This document shows positions 43,918 through 52,100 of a stretch of 64,000 nt of DNA, piece after piece. Location: assembly GCF_044772865.1 (NCBI RefSeq), contig NZ_CP173029.1, forward strand, positions 1,612,001 to 1,676,000, in the 5' to 3' direction. The stretch is from Algirhabdus cladophorae (GTDB lineage Bacteria; Pseudomonadota; Alphaproteobacteria; Rhodobacterales; Rhodobacteraceae). Within the stretch, counting starts at the first letter, position 1; every line of letters begins with the position of its first letter. A program made the position numbers and the translations under genes. The notes under the pieces were generated by a model, which was given only the letters and a program-made list of their open reading frames with translations, had not been told where the DNA came from and searched no databases.

Positions 43918-44955
43918 ATGACACATACTATATTAGAAGCAACGGCCAATCTATTTAAGTACGGCTATTACCTTGAAGATGGGACCTTTATCGGGACGAT
44001 CCTGACAGGCAAAGATTTCACCTATGATGCGGTCAGCCCAATGGCGCCAATCACTGGCAAGATCGCATTGTTTACCGAAACCATCTTTGACAAAACCAGC
44101 TCGCCTGAGATTGAAACTGTAAAAATCGCGAAATTGCCCTTTGCGGATGAATTGTCTGCATTGGTTCCGGATTATTACGACTTTAACAGCCTTTCTGCGC
44201 ATCTGCATACCTTTGAAAACGCAAAGATGCTGATGACCGGTGGCGACGATTTCTATGACAGCAGCAGCTGGAACACATCAGGCGTTGATCTGCGCGGTAT
44301 GGGCGGCAATGACACGATCTATGGCGGTTCGGGCGATGATACCATCAAAGGTGGCACTGGCAACGATACGCTGTTTGGCGCTGACGGCGCAGACGAGCTG
44401 TTTGGGAACGCAGGCAACGACATGATTTACGGCGACAAAGGCGAGGATATCCTTGTTGGCGGCGGCGGCAATGACATGATCTGGGGCGGTGCCGATGCCG
44501 ATAATATCTCGGGCGGTTCCGGTGATGACATGATTTACGGCGGCAAGGGCGATAATCGTCTGTCCGGCGACAAAGGCAATGACTTTGTCACTGGTGATCG
44601 CGGCAATGACTGGATGGCCGGTGGTCGTGGCACCGATGAGCTTTATGGCGGTGGCGGCACGGACCGTATGGCCGGTGGCAACGGTTCAGACACATTTGTG
44701 TTTAAGGACCGTGCGCTGGACGAAGGTTACACAAATATCGTGGATTTTGATCTGGATCAGGATGTTTTGCGGATTGAAACCACGACAGATATGACGGCCG
44801 CCCAATCCTATGCCAGCTTTATGGCCAATGCGGTTGATTACAAAGGCTCAGTCGTTTGGACATCCACTGAAAACGATATCTCGGTCCGCTTGGCCCGTGT
44901 TGATCTGGCCGACCTGACAGAAGATCACTTTGCGGACGCGTTTGCCTTCGCTTAA
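43918..44955 (+). CDS. RTX-repeat calcium-binding secreted protein
   Basis: 345 residues. An N-terminal unique domain (about 1-105) is followed by about 14 RTX nonapeptides of GGSGDDTI type (about 120-260). The C-terminal block FVFKDRALDEGYTNIVDFDLDQD is the typical end of type I secretion substrates. There is no signal peptide. It is probably secreted through a type I system not seen here; the function of the unique N-terminus is unknown. It is closed by its own terminator. Confidence 0.88.
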   Translation: MTHTILEATANLFKYGYYLEDGTFIGTILTGKDFTYDAVSPMAPITGKIALFTETIFDKTSSPEIETVKIAKLPFADELSALVPDYYDFNSLSAHLHTFENAKMLMTGGDDFYDSSSWNTSGVDLRGMGGNDTIYGGSGDDTIKGGTGNDTLFGADGADELFGNAGNDMIYGDKGEDILVGGGGNDMIWGGADADNISGGSGDDMIYGGKGDNRLSGDKGNDFVTGDRGNDWMAGGRGTDELYGGGGTDRMAGGNGSDTFVFKDRALDEGYTNIVDFDLDQDVLRIETTTDMTAAQSYASFMANAVDYKGSVVWTSTENDISVRLARVDLADLTEDHFADAFAFA

Positions 44956-44984
44956 GACAAAATACTCCCTCCCAAAGACCAAAG

Positions 44985-45010
44985 CCGGACCGCATCAGTG
45001 GTCCGGTTTT
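44985..45010 (+). terminator. Rho-independent terminator of the RTX gene
   Basis: The stem CCGGACC (44985-44991) pairs with GGTCCGG (45000-45006) and is followed by TTTT. It sits between the convergent RTX genes. Confidence 0.8.
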
Positions 45011-45027
45011 GGTGTGTTTGATGGTTG

Positions 45028-46140
45028 TTATGCCCAGTCGTCGTAGCCTTGCCCGAGAGCTCCGTCAAAGATTGAGGCATTGGTAAGATCATCCAACGCC
45101 ACGCCGCGCAGGACAATCTTTACGTCCTCAAACTGAAGAACCGTATTATCCCCGTTTTGCTTGGCATTGTCCCAGATCACAGGTGTTATATCCTCCAGAT
45201 CATAGGTCCCATTCAACGATGGTCCAAACCGCAGCACATCCTCGGCCACATCAAAGTCGCGGATCACGTGGCGGCCCGTGGATTGTTCACGCTCATCAAC
45301 CGCAAAATTACTGCTGCTTTCCACCAAAAAAACAAACATATCCGCATCCCTGCCACCAGTGAGGCGATTGCTATGACCGGTGCTGAGCATGACGTCGCGC
45401 CCATTGCCGCCAAAGAGGATATTCGACCCGGACCCTGCGTTTAGAACATCCGCACCGGCCCCGGCCAAGATCGTGTCATTGCCGTCACCACCCGAAATCA
45501 GGTCAGCCCCACTGCCGCCTTCGATATGATCATCACCACCATTGCCAAACAAGGTATCGGAACCGCGAAAGCCTTTGATCGTGTCAGCGCCGTCGCTGCC
45601 CTCGACATAATCAGCCCCGCGACCGGCTGAAACTGTTGCACCATTCCCGGTGGCTGCGATGAAATCAGCGCCTTTGCCGCCAGTGACCAGCACGTCGTCG
45701 CCAGCGACCTCAATCACATCACTGCCATCTGTGCCCGCAACTGTTGTATCATCTGAACCGACTTGTTGGTAAATGAAGGGGGTGCCGCTTGCCCGACCAA
45801 GGCTTTCAAATTCAGTCGTCCCAGCAAAAAGACCCTCAAAATACAGCGCTTGGGTTGGGGGGATGGCCGTGGACAGATCCGCCAAATCAATTTGCACATC
45901 CTCAAAGCTGCGAAACACCAGATCCGGCACATCCAGCCCTTCGGCGTAGACAGCGCTGAGGGTAAAGTCCGTGACGACCCCTTCGGCCAAATCCAAAGGA
46001 TCCCCCGACAGCACTTGACCCGCAACGGTCGCTTCAAGGCGGATATGTGCGATGGCGGGATCCGTGATGGGGAACAAGGCTACAAAGGTCGACATGCCAT
46101 CGCTGGGCGGGGCTACGATTGTATAATTCATGGGTGTCAT
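45028..46140 (-). CDS. RTX-repeat calcium-binding secreted protein, second type
   Basis: 370 residues (ATG at 46140; MNYTIVAPP at 46131 is an alternative). The N-terminal domain (about 1-125) differs from that of the neighbouring RTX protein. The RTX array runs from about 130 to 255 (GGKGADFI, GNGGDDHIEGGSGADLI), then FVFLVESSSNFAVDE and a C-terminal VLQFEDVKIVLRGV block. There is no signal peptide, consistent with type I secretion. About 80 bp upstream sits a strong terminator on its own strand, so its leader may be attenuated. Confidence 0.85.
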   Translation of the reverse strand: MTPMNYTIVAPPSDGMSTFVALFPITDPAIAHIRLEATVAGQVLSGDPLDLAEGVVTDFTLSAVYAEGLDVPDLVFRSFEDVQIDLADLSTAIPPTQALYFEGLFAGTTEFESLGRASGTPFIYQQVGSDDTTVAGTDGSDVIEVAGDDVLVTGGKGADFIAATGNGATVSAGRGADYVEGSDGADTIKGFRGSDTLFGNGGDDHIEGGSGADLISGGDGNDTILAGAGADVLNAGSGSNILFGGNGRDVMLSTGHSNRLTGGRDADMFVFLVESSSNFAVDEREQSTGRHVIRDFDVAEDVLRFGPSLNGTYDLEDITPVIWDNAKQNGDNTVLQFEDVKIVLRGVALDDLTNASIFDGALGQGYDDWA

Positions 46141-46216
46141 TTACTCGCTACAAACCTGCCCCGACACTGGCCGAAAGCAGGCTGATGACAAAGGGGAAAA
46201 ATTCCGAGCGCAGCAC

Positions 46217-46245
46217 AAAAAAAAACGCCAGCACGAAGCTGGCGT
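46217..46245 (-). terminator. Intrinsic terminator of the candidate sRNA
   Basis: On the minus strand ACGCCAGC, loop TTCGT and GCTGGCGT are followed by a long T-run (nine A at 46217-46225 on the plus strand). It has no upstream coding gene on this strand within the intergenic region. Confidence 0.88.
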
Positions 46246-46293
46246 AAGTTATTGAGGCAGGTTTCATACAGGCAAGAAACCTATCGAGCAGTA
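46217..46293 (-). ncRNA. Candidate small RNA or terminated leader
   Basis: On the minus strand a promoter-like pair (46299-46327) would start an RNA near 46293. That RNA forms a perfect 7-bp hairpin (AGGTTTC/GAAACCT, 46259-46265 with 46276-46282) and ends in an ideal intrinsic terminator with nine U at 46217-46225. The product would be about 77 nt without a credible reading frame, the classic layout of a trans-acting sRNA. It could also be a premature-termination leader of the RTX gene starting at 46140. Confidence 0.6.
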
Positions 46294-46298
46294 AGACC

Positions 46299-46327
46299 TG
46301 TATAAGCAATTGCGCGCCTGCATCCAA
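46299..46327 (-). promoter_or_regulatory. Sigma-70-like promoter for the candidate sRNA
   Basis: On the minus strand TTGGAT (46327-46322), a 17-bp spacer and TATACA (46304-46299) form a good promoter pair. Confidence 0.55.
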
Positions 46328-46406
46328 GCTAAAAGTTTGAAAAGTCAGGAAAGCCTGCGTAACACTAAGCTCAACGAAACAAGGGCATAGAGGGATTGTT
46401 GCCAAT

Positions 46407-48221
46407 ATGGGATCACATTATTTCCGCAAAATAAGGGCTTCGGCGGCCGTTTTGGCCCTGATCTGTGGCACAGGATTCGCGCAAGCAGAACCTGCCCATG
46501 GCATAGCTATGTATGGGGCCCCTGCTTTGGGACCAGATTTTGTGTCTTTGCCCTATGCCAACCCTAATGCACCGACTGGCGGGCGAATCGTCACGGGCGA
46601 AACCGGCGGGTTCGACAATCTTAACCCGCATATCCGCAAAGGCAGCACGCCGTGGCAGCTGCGGTTTTTGGCCTACGAAAGCCTGATGGGCCGCTCTTAT
46701 GACGAGCCATTTACACTTTATGGTCTCATCGCCGAATCGATAGAGGTCGGTGAAAACCGTGAATGGGCCGAATTTACCCTGCGTCCCGAGGCCCGATTCT
46801 CGGATGGATCCCCGATCACCGTCGAAGATGTCATGTGGTCTTACGAAACATTAGGCACCGTCGGTCACCCCCGCTATCACGGATTGTGGAATAAGATCGG
46901 CACGATGGAACAAACCGGCGAGCGTTCGGTTAGGTTTACGTTCAATGTCGACGACCGCGAATTGGCCTTGCTGGTTGGCATGCGCCCGATCCTGAAAAAG
47001 GCCCAATGGGACGGAAAAGATATCGCCGAAAGCGGGCTGGATAATGTGCCAATCGCCTCGGCCCCCTATGTGGTCGATAAATTCGAGGCGGGCCGTTATG
47101 TCAGCCTTAAACGCAACCCCGATTATTGGGGAAAGGACGTCCCGTTCCGCAAAGGCACCAACAACCTTGATGAGATCCGGCTGGAGTTCTTTGGCGACAG
47201 CACCGCGATGTTTGAAGCTTTCAAAGCGGGCGAAGTGACGTTTAACCGTGAATTCAACGCCAACAAATGGGCCGAGCAATATGATTTTGCCGCGATCCAA
47301 TCGGGCGAGATGGTCAAAGCCACCCTGCCCCATGAACGCCCCAGCGGCATCACCGGCTTTGTGATGAATACCCGCAGCCCGCAGTTTGCCGACTGGCGGG
47401 TGCGTGACGCAATGCTGCATGCGTTTAACTTTGAGTTTATCAACCAGACTATGACCGGCGGCGCCCAAAAGCGGATCACCTCCTATTTCTCCAACTCTGT
47501 TTTGGGCATGCAAGAGGGCCCTGCCACGGGTCGCGTCAAAGATCTGCTGGACCCTTTCGCAGAAAGCCTGCTGCCCGGCGCGTTGGATGGCTACAGCCTG
47601 CCGGTGTCCGACGGTTCCGAACGCAACCGCGCTGGCATTCGCGCGGCCTTGGGCCAGTTTGAGGCCGCTGGATGGACGGTTCAGGACGGCGTTATGAAAA
47701 ACGCGCAGGCCCAACCGTTTACGTTTGAGGTTTTACTTAAACAGGGGGCCGCTGAAAATCAGTCGATCATTGATCTTTATACCTCTGCGCTGGGACGGCT
47801 TGGAATTACGCCCACGGTCACTGTCGTGGACAACGCCCAATACAAAGAACGCACCACCAATTACGATTTTGACATGGCCTACTACCGGCGCGGTCTGTCC
47901 CTCAGCCCCGGCAACGAACAATACCTCTATTGGGGTCGCGATGGTGTGACCGAGCCGGGCACGCGCAACTGGATGGGCATGGATAGCCCCGCTGCAGAGG
48001 CCATGATCGGTGAAATTCTGACCTCGGCCAGCCGTGACGATTTTGTCGCTGCCACCCGTGCATTAGACCGTGTGTTGACCACCGGCAGATATGTGCTGCC
48101 GATCTATCAATGGAACATCAGCCGTATTGCCCATGTGGCCGAGTTGAAGTACCCAGAAAACTTACCAATCTATGGCGATTGGATCGGATGGAACCCAGAT
48201 GTCTGGTGGTATGAGGACTAA
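46407..48221 (+). CDS. Extracellular solute-binding protein family 5 (oligopeptide/YejA-like)
   Basis: 604 residues with a signal peptide (ALICGTGFAQAEPAHG). The SBP_bac_5 fold shows FDNLNPHIRKGS, FTLRPEARFSDGSPITVEDV, FEAGRYVSLKRNPDYWGKD and a C-terminal YGDWIGWNPDVWW. It is closest in shape to YejA-type binding proteins of oligopeptide/microcin C importers. No permease or ATPase genes are adjacent, so it is an orphan here. The entericidin-like gene starts 4 bp after its stop. Confidence 0.88.
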   Translation: MGSHYFRKIRASAAVLALICGTGFAQAEPAHGIAMYGAPALGPDFVSLPYANPNAPTGGRIVTGETGGFDNLNPHIRKGSTPWQLRFLAYESLMGRSYDEPFTLYGLIAESIEVGENREWAEFTLRPEARFSDGSPITVEDVMWSYETLGTVGHPRYHGLWNKIGTMEQTGERSVRFTFNVDDRELALLVGMRPILKKAQWDGKDIAESGLDNVPIASAPYVVDKFEAGRYVSLKRNPDYWGKDVPFRKGTNNLDEIRLEFFGDSTAMFEAFKAGEVTFNREFNANKWAEQYDFAAIQSGEMVKATLPHERPSGITGFVMNTRSPQFADWRVRDAMLHAFNFEFINQTMTGGAQKRITSYFSNSVLGMQEGPATGRVKDLLDPFAESLLPGALDGYSLPVSDGSERNRAGIRAALGQFEAAGWTVQDGVMKNAQAQPFTFEVLLKQGAAENQSIIDLYTSALGRLGITPTVTVVDNAQYKERTTNYDFDMAYYRRGLSLSPGNEQYLYWGRDGVTEPGTRNWMGMDSPAAEAMIGEILTSASRDDFVAATRALDRVLTTGRYVLPIYQWNISRIAHVAELKYPENLPIYGDWIGWNPDVWWYED

Positions 48222-48225
48222 AGAA

Positions 48226-48339
48226 ATGATGCGGATGTTTGCTGTGATCTTGGGCTTGGCTGTTTTGGCTGGCTGTAACACGGTTGAAGGTGTGGGCGAG
48301 GATATCAGCGCAGGTGCACGCGCCGTGGGTCGTTTGTGA
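48226..48339 (+). CDS. Entericidin-like small lipoprotein
   Basis: 37 residues: MMRMFAVILGLAVLAGCNTV as signal with lipobox LAGC, then the short EGVGEDISAGARAVGRL tail. This is the entericidin A/B pattern (lipid-modified Cys, GxDI..AG.A). Entericidins are tiny envelope lipoproteins; in enterics a tandem pair acts as toxin and antidote. GAGGA precedes the ATG. The stop overlaps the next start by 4 bp (GTGA). Confidence 0.82.
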   Translation: MMRMFAVILGLAVLAGCNTVEGVGEDISAGARAVGRL

Positions 48340-48479
48340 AACGAGCTGTTTCGGTTTTTTTGATTACAGTGGTGGGCCTTGGTGCCTGTGCCCCTGCCCG
48401 CGTTGCCACGAAGGCCACAAAAACTGTTGTGAAAACTTCCGTTAAGACGACAGGCAAAGTGGTTGGGGCGGCCTTCTAG
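48336..48479 (+). CDS. Second tiny lipoprotein, Lys/Thr/Val-rich
   Basis: 47 residues from a GTG overlapping the entericidin stop (GTGA). The signal MKRAVSVFLITVVGLGACAP has lipobox LGAC; the mature part TKATKTVVKTSVKTTGKVV is basic, repetitive and possibly amphipathic. I do not recognise a family. The tandem, coupled arrangement recalls EcnA/EcnB but the sequence is different. A Pho box lies 4 bp after its stop. Confidence 0.68.
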   Translation: MKRAVSVFLITVVGLGACAPARVATKATKTVVKTSVKTTGKVVGAAF

Positions 48480-48483
48480 AGGA

Positions 48484-48502
48484 TTGTCATAAATCTTTTA
48501 CA
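48484..48502 (+). promoter_or_regulatory. Pho box upstream of the aquaglyceroporin gene
   Basis: TTGTCATAAATCTTTTACA fits 16 of 19 positions of the PhoB consensus, better than the pstS box. It shares the half-site CTTTTACA with it. A TAG follows after 9 bp, as at pstS. It lies 50 bp before the aquaporin ATG. Confidence 0.78.
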
Positions 48503-48552
48503 TGGACAGCGTAGCGCAACCGTTAGACGGATAGACCCTCGGGAGACCCACA

Positions 48553-49200
48553 ATGGCCCGCCAACTTTTTGCTGAATTCATCGGCACTGCCTTTTTGCTT
48601 ATTGGCGTCGTTGGCTCCGGCATTATGGGGGAGGCGCTTGCAGACGGAAACATCGCCATCGCCCTTTTGGCCAATGCGATTGCGACGGGCTGTATCCTTT
48701 ATGTTTTGATCACAACGCTGGGTCCGATTTCCGGGGCGCATTTCAATCCGGTTGTGACGGCCTATTTTGCCCTAACGGCTGGTTTTTCCCGCCGCCAAGT
48801 GCCGCTCTTTTGGATCGCACAAATCAGCGGTGGTACCCTTGGGGTCTGGTTGACCCACTTGATGTTTGATCTGGATATATTCCAACTCTCAACCACCGAC
48901 AGAACCGGTATCAACCAATGGAGTTCGGAAATTATCGCAACCTTCGGATTGCTCTTTGTGATCATTGGCGGGTTAAAATCGCGGCCCGAGACAGTGCCAA
49001 CGCTCGTGGCCCTTTATATCACCGGCGCTTACTGGTTCACCTCCTCCACCAGCTTTGCAAACCCGGCCGTGACCATTGCGCGTGGATTGTCAGACACCTT
49101 TGCAGGAATTAATCCGGCCCATGTCGCAGGCTTTGTTCTGGCGCAAATCATCGGCATGGGAATGGCCATTTTGATCCTGCCACGTCTGTTCAAAGACTAA
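48553..49200 (+). CDS. MIP/aquaporin-family channel
   Basis: 215 residues with six helices. The first NPA box is altered to NPV (SGAHFNPVVT); the second is intact (NPAVTIARGLSDTF), followed by the conserved Arg. It resembles the AqpS-like bacterial aquaglyceroporins that pass small neutral solutes and, in some rhizobia, arsenite. A Pho box upstream suggests induction at low phosphate. No ars genes are nearby. The start has only a weak ribosome-binding site (CGGGAGACCC). Confidence 0.88.
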   Translation: MARQLFAEFIGTAFLLIGVVGSGIMGEALADGNIAIALLANAIATGCILYVLITTLGPISGAHFNPVVTAYFALTAGFSRRQVPLFWIAQISGGTLGVWLTHLMFDLDIFQLSTTDRTGINQWSSEIIATFGLLFVIIGGLKSRPETVPTLVALYITGAYWFTSSTSFANPAVTIARGLSDTFAGINPAHVAGFVLAQIIGMGMAILILPRLFKD

Positions 49201-49245
49201 TCTAGCCTTTGAAAACCATCTGCGCTGAAGGCATTCAGCACGCGC

Positions 49246-49869
49246 CTAGATCTGTGTGGTCACCCACAGTATCAACGCGTCCTCAGGGCTGGTTGAAATA
49301 ACATTGTGCCCCATGGATCCGTCATAATAGGCACTGTCACCACGGCTCATTTCGACAGGCTCATAAAACTCGGTATACAAAATCACGGTCCCCGTCAGGA
49401 CATACATGAACTCTTCGCCATCATGGCGCACCCAACCGTCGAACTCGTCCATGGAACGGGCCCGTATTTGCGCGCGATAGGGCAGCATCTGCTTTTTGGT
49501 CATGCTGGCGGCCAGCAGTTTATGCTCGTAAGTCGCCGTGGCATATTCTGCACCTTCACCGCGCTTGGTCACGGCCATGCGGCCATTAACCTGCCCTTTG
49601 ATGGGCGGTGTAAACAACTGCGGTACAGAAATTTGCAAACCTTCGGCCAGCTTCTTGAGCGCCTCATAGGTCGGCGACATTTGACCGTTCTCGATTTTGG
49701 ACAGGGTCGAACGGGCCAAACCGGCCTGTTGGGCGGCTTGTTCCAAGGTCCAGTTGTGGGATTTGCGAAGATCACGCACCCGTTGGCCCAAGTTCAACGG
49801 GACGGCTGTTTCATCATCATTGGGTCCACGTGCCAGTTTCAGCACACCAGGTTCGTCTTTTTGTGTCAT
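49246..49869 (-). CDS. XRE-family regulator with cupin domain
   Basis: 207 residues. An HTH of XRE type (LGQRVRDLRKSHNWTLEQAA, GLARSTLSKIENGQMSP) is followed by a C-terminal cupin (DGEEFMYVLTGTVILY, GDSAYYDGSMGHNV). Such regulators sense small molecules and control metabolic or stress genes. It is divergent from the acyl-CoA ligase cluster with a 64-bp gap and may regulate it. Confidence 0.9.
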   Translation of the reverse strand: MTQKDEPGVLKLARGPNDDETAVPLNLGQRVRDLRKSHNWTLEQAAQQAGLARSTLSKIENGQMSPTYEALKKLAEGLQISVPQLFTPPIKGQVNGRMAVTKRGEGAEYATATYEHKLLAASMTKKQMLPYRAQIRARSMDEFDGWVRHDGEEFMYVLTGTVILYTEFYEPVEMSRGDSAYYDGSMGHNVISTSPEDALILWVTTQI

Positions 49870-49933
49870 AAGGCTTGTCTATTGATCTCGCCGCAGGCTT
49901 GCAACTGATGTCCGCGCCGCCTAGCACATTCCT

Positions 49934-51454
49934 ATGACTTCTGTCTTTGATCAAGGCCCTCCTGCCCCCTGCCCCGCGCGGTTCAATATGGCCGCTTATG
50001 TGTTGCATGCAGGGGCCAAAACACCGGAAAAATGTGCCTTGGAAGTGCTCCATAGCACTCACATAGAACGTTGGAGCTATGGCCAAATCCGTCAGGCTGT
50101 TCTGGGTCTTGCAAATGGTCTGCAACACAACGCGGGTTTGGGTGCGGGGGACATAGTATTGATGCGCTTGGGTAACGAAGTTGCCTTTCCGATCGCCTAT
50201 TTGGCTTGTATCGCTGCAGGCGTTGTTCCAGTCCCTGCATCGGCTCAGCTGACCCCCGTTGAACTGGACAAGATCGTCGCAGACCTGTCGCCGAAAGCGA
50301 TGCTGTCCTCACACGGTGTGTCCCTTCCGACACGCCCCGATCTGCCATGCTATGATGTGGCGTGGCAATCGGCACAGTATTCCGGTCCTCAGGCCAGCCC
50401 GATTATGGGTGATCCCAATCGGTTGGCCTATATCGTCTACACCTCTGGGACCAGTGGTGCGGCCCGTGCGGTTGGACATGCGCACCGGGCCGTTTGGGCG
50501 CGCCGGATGATGTGGGATGGATGGTATGGGCTGGAACGCGGCGACCGGTTGTTGCACGCCGGGGCGCTGAACTGGACTTACACACTTGGCACTGGGATTA
50601 TTGATCCGTGGTCAATCGGGGCCACAGCGCTGGTGTGTGCGGATGGGACCGATCACGCGCGCCTGCCAGATCTGATTGAAGCCCACGATATCACTTTGTT
50701 TGCAGCAGCCCCCGCTGTATATCGGCGTTTGTTGCGCCAGCCGCGTAAATGGTCGGCACCGCACTTGCGCCATGGCCTGTCCGCTGGTGAAAAAATGGCG
50801 CCCTCGATTTCGCATGATTGGCAAACGGCCACGCAAACCCCGGTGATCGAAGCCTACGGGATGACCGAATGTTCGACCTTTGTGTCCGCCAATCCCAAAG
50901 CACCCTCGCAGCTTTGCCCCCAACCCGGGCGGCACGTGGCCATAGTCGATGACGCTGGTACGCCCCTGCCTTACGGTCAACCCGGGACTATCGCTGTGCA
51001 CAAACACGATCAGGGGTTTATGCTGGGTTATCTTAATGCTGTGAACGAGGCCGAGGATCGGATCAAACGAGACTGGTTTCTCACGGGTGACCAGGGTGTG
51101 ATGGAGGCCTCTGGCACGCTTACCTATCTGGGCCGCGACGACGATATGATGAACGCAGGCGGTGTGCGCGTCTCACCCATCGAAGTCGAAGCTGCCATGA
51201 TGGCCTGCGCCGACATTGGCGATTGCGCGGCGGCTACGGTTCGGATCAAAGCCGACACGGATGTTATCGCTCTCTTTTATACTGGTGCGGCTGATGAACC
51301 TGCCCTGCGCAGTCATGCACAGACATATCTCGCTGATTACAAACGCCCACGGCTTTACATTGCTATTGATGTGCTGCCTAAGGGGCCGAACAACAAGGTG
51401 CTGCGCAAAGAATTGCGCGCTTCAGTGAAAGGTCCGCAAAATGGTGAAGCTTGA
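49934..51454 (+). CDS. Acyl-CoA synthetase/AMP-binding ligase
   Basis: 506 residues of the adenylate-forming superfamily. The P-loop is YIVYTSGTSGAARAVGH, followed by YGMTE, WFLTGDQG and GRDDDMMNAGGVRVSPIEVE, with the catalytic Lys in PKGPNNKVLRKELR. It activates a carboxylic acid with ATP and CoA; the acid (aromatic or acyl) is not determined. The 3' end overlaps the DsbA/FrnE gene by 14 bp, so they share an operon. Confidence 0.9.
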   Translation: MTSVFDQGPPAPCPARFNMAAYVLHAGAKTPEKCALEVLHSTHIERWSYGQIRQAVLGLANGLQHNAGLGAGDIVLMRLGNEVAFPIAYLACIAAGVVPVPASAQLTPVELDKIVADLSPKAMLSSHGVSLPTRPDLPCYDVAWQSAQYSGPQASPIMGDPNRLAYIVYTSGTSGAARAVGHAHRAVWARRMMWDGWYGLERGDRLLHAGALNWTYTLGTGIIDPWSIGATALVCADGTDHARLPDLIEAHDITLFAAAPAVYRRLLRQPRKWSAPHLRHGLSAGEKMAPSISHDWQTATQTPVIEAYGMTECSTFVSANPKAPSQLCPQPGRHVAIVDDAGTPLPYGQPGTIAVHKHDQGFMLGYLNAVNEAEDRIKRDWFLTGDQGVMEASGTLTYLGRDDDMMNAGGVRVSPIEVEAAMMACADIGDCAAATVRIKADTDVIALFYTGAADEPALRSHAQTYLADYKRPRLYIAIDVLPKGPNNKVLRKELRASVKGPQNGEA

Positions 51455-52100
51455 TATTCTGTCAGACGTCATTTGTCCGTGGTGCTACATTGGCAAAACC
51501 CATCTGGACAAGGCTTTGGCCGAAGTCCCGGATCATCCTTTCACCATCGAGTGGCACCCGTTTCAACTGAACCCCACTATGCCTGCGGGTGGTATGGGGC
51601 GTCGCGAGTATCTTGAGGGTAAATTTGGCGGCAAAGAAGGTGCTATCAAAGCCTATGCGCCCGTGGTCCAAGCGGCCGAAGCTGCTGGATTGTCTATTGA
51701 TTTTGACGGTATGGCCCGCACGCCAAACACCTTGGATGCCCACCGTTTGATCCATTGGGCGGGGATCGAGGGCAAACAGATTGCCGTGGTCAGCGCCTTG
51801 TTTGAGGCCTATTTTGTCGAAGCCCGCGACATAGGCGATCATGACGTTCTGGCGGATGTGGCCGACAGTGTCGAGATGGATGCAAGCCTTGTGGCCCGCC
51901 TGTTGAAAACCGATGAGGATCGCAAACTGATCCAAGACCGCGATGCCCACAGCCGCGAGATGGGGGTGAATTCTGTGCCAACATTCGTGGTGGCAAACCA
52001 ACATGCGGTCCCCGGTGCGCAGCAACCTGATATGTGGCTCAAGGTGATTGGCGAGATCAAAAGCCAGCTTGCAGCAGAGGATGCCACACCTAATGACTAG
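51441..52100 (+). CDS. DsbA-family oxidoreductase (FrnE-like)
   Basis: 219 residues of thioredoxin-like DsbA fold, with an N-terminal active site CPWC in VICPWCYIGK and a C-terminal VNSVPTFVVANQHAVPGAQ. FrnE-like proteins are cytosolic (no signal peptide here) disulfide or isomerase-type enzymes. It overlaps the acyl-CoA ligase (14 bp) and the MFS gene (8 bp). Confidence 0.88.
   Translation: MVKLDILSDVICPWCYIGKTHLDKALAEVPDHPFTIEWHPFQLNPTMPAGGMGRREYLEGKFGGKEGAIKAYAPVVQAAEAAGLSIDFDGMARTPNTLDAHRLIHWAGIEGKQIAVVSALFEAYFVEARDIGDHDVLADVADSVEMDASLVARLLKTDEDRKLIQDRDAHSREMGVNSVPTFVVANQHAVPGAQQPDMWLKVIGEIKSQLAAEDATPND

Noticed and set aside
46148..46405. Minus-strand 85-residue hydrophobic frame over the candidate sRNA
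   Set aside because: It runs straight through a strong terminator and promoter-like boxes, and its composition looks incidental.
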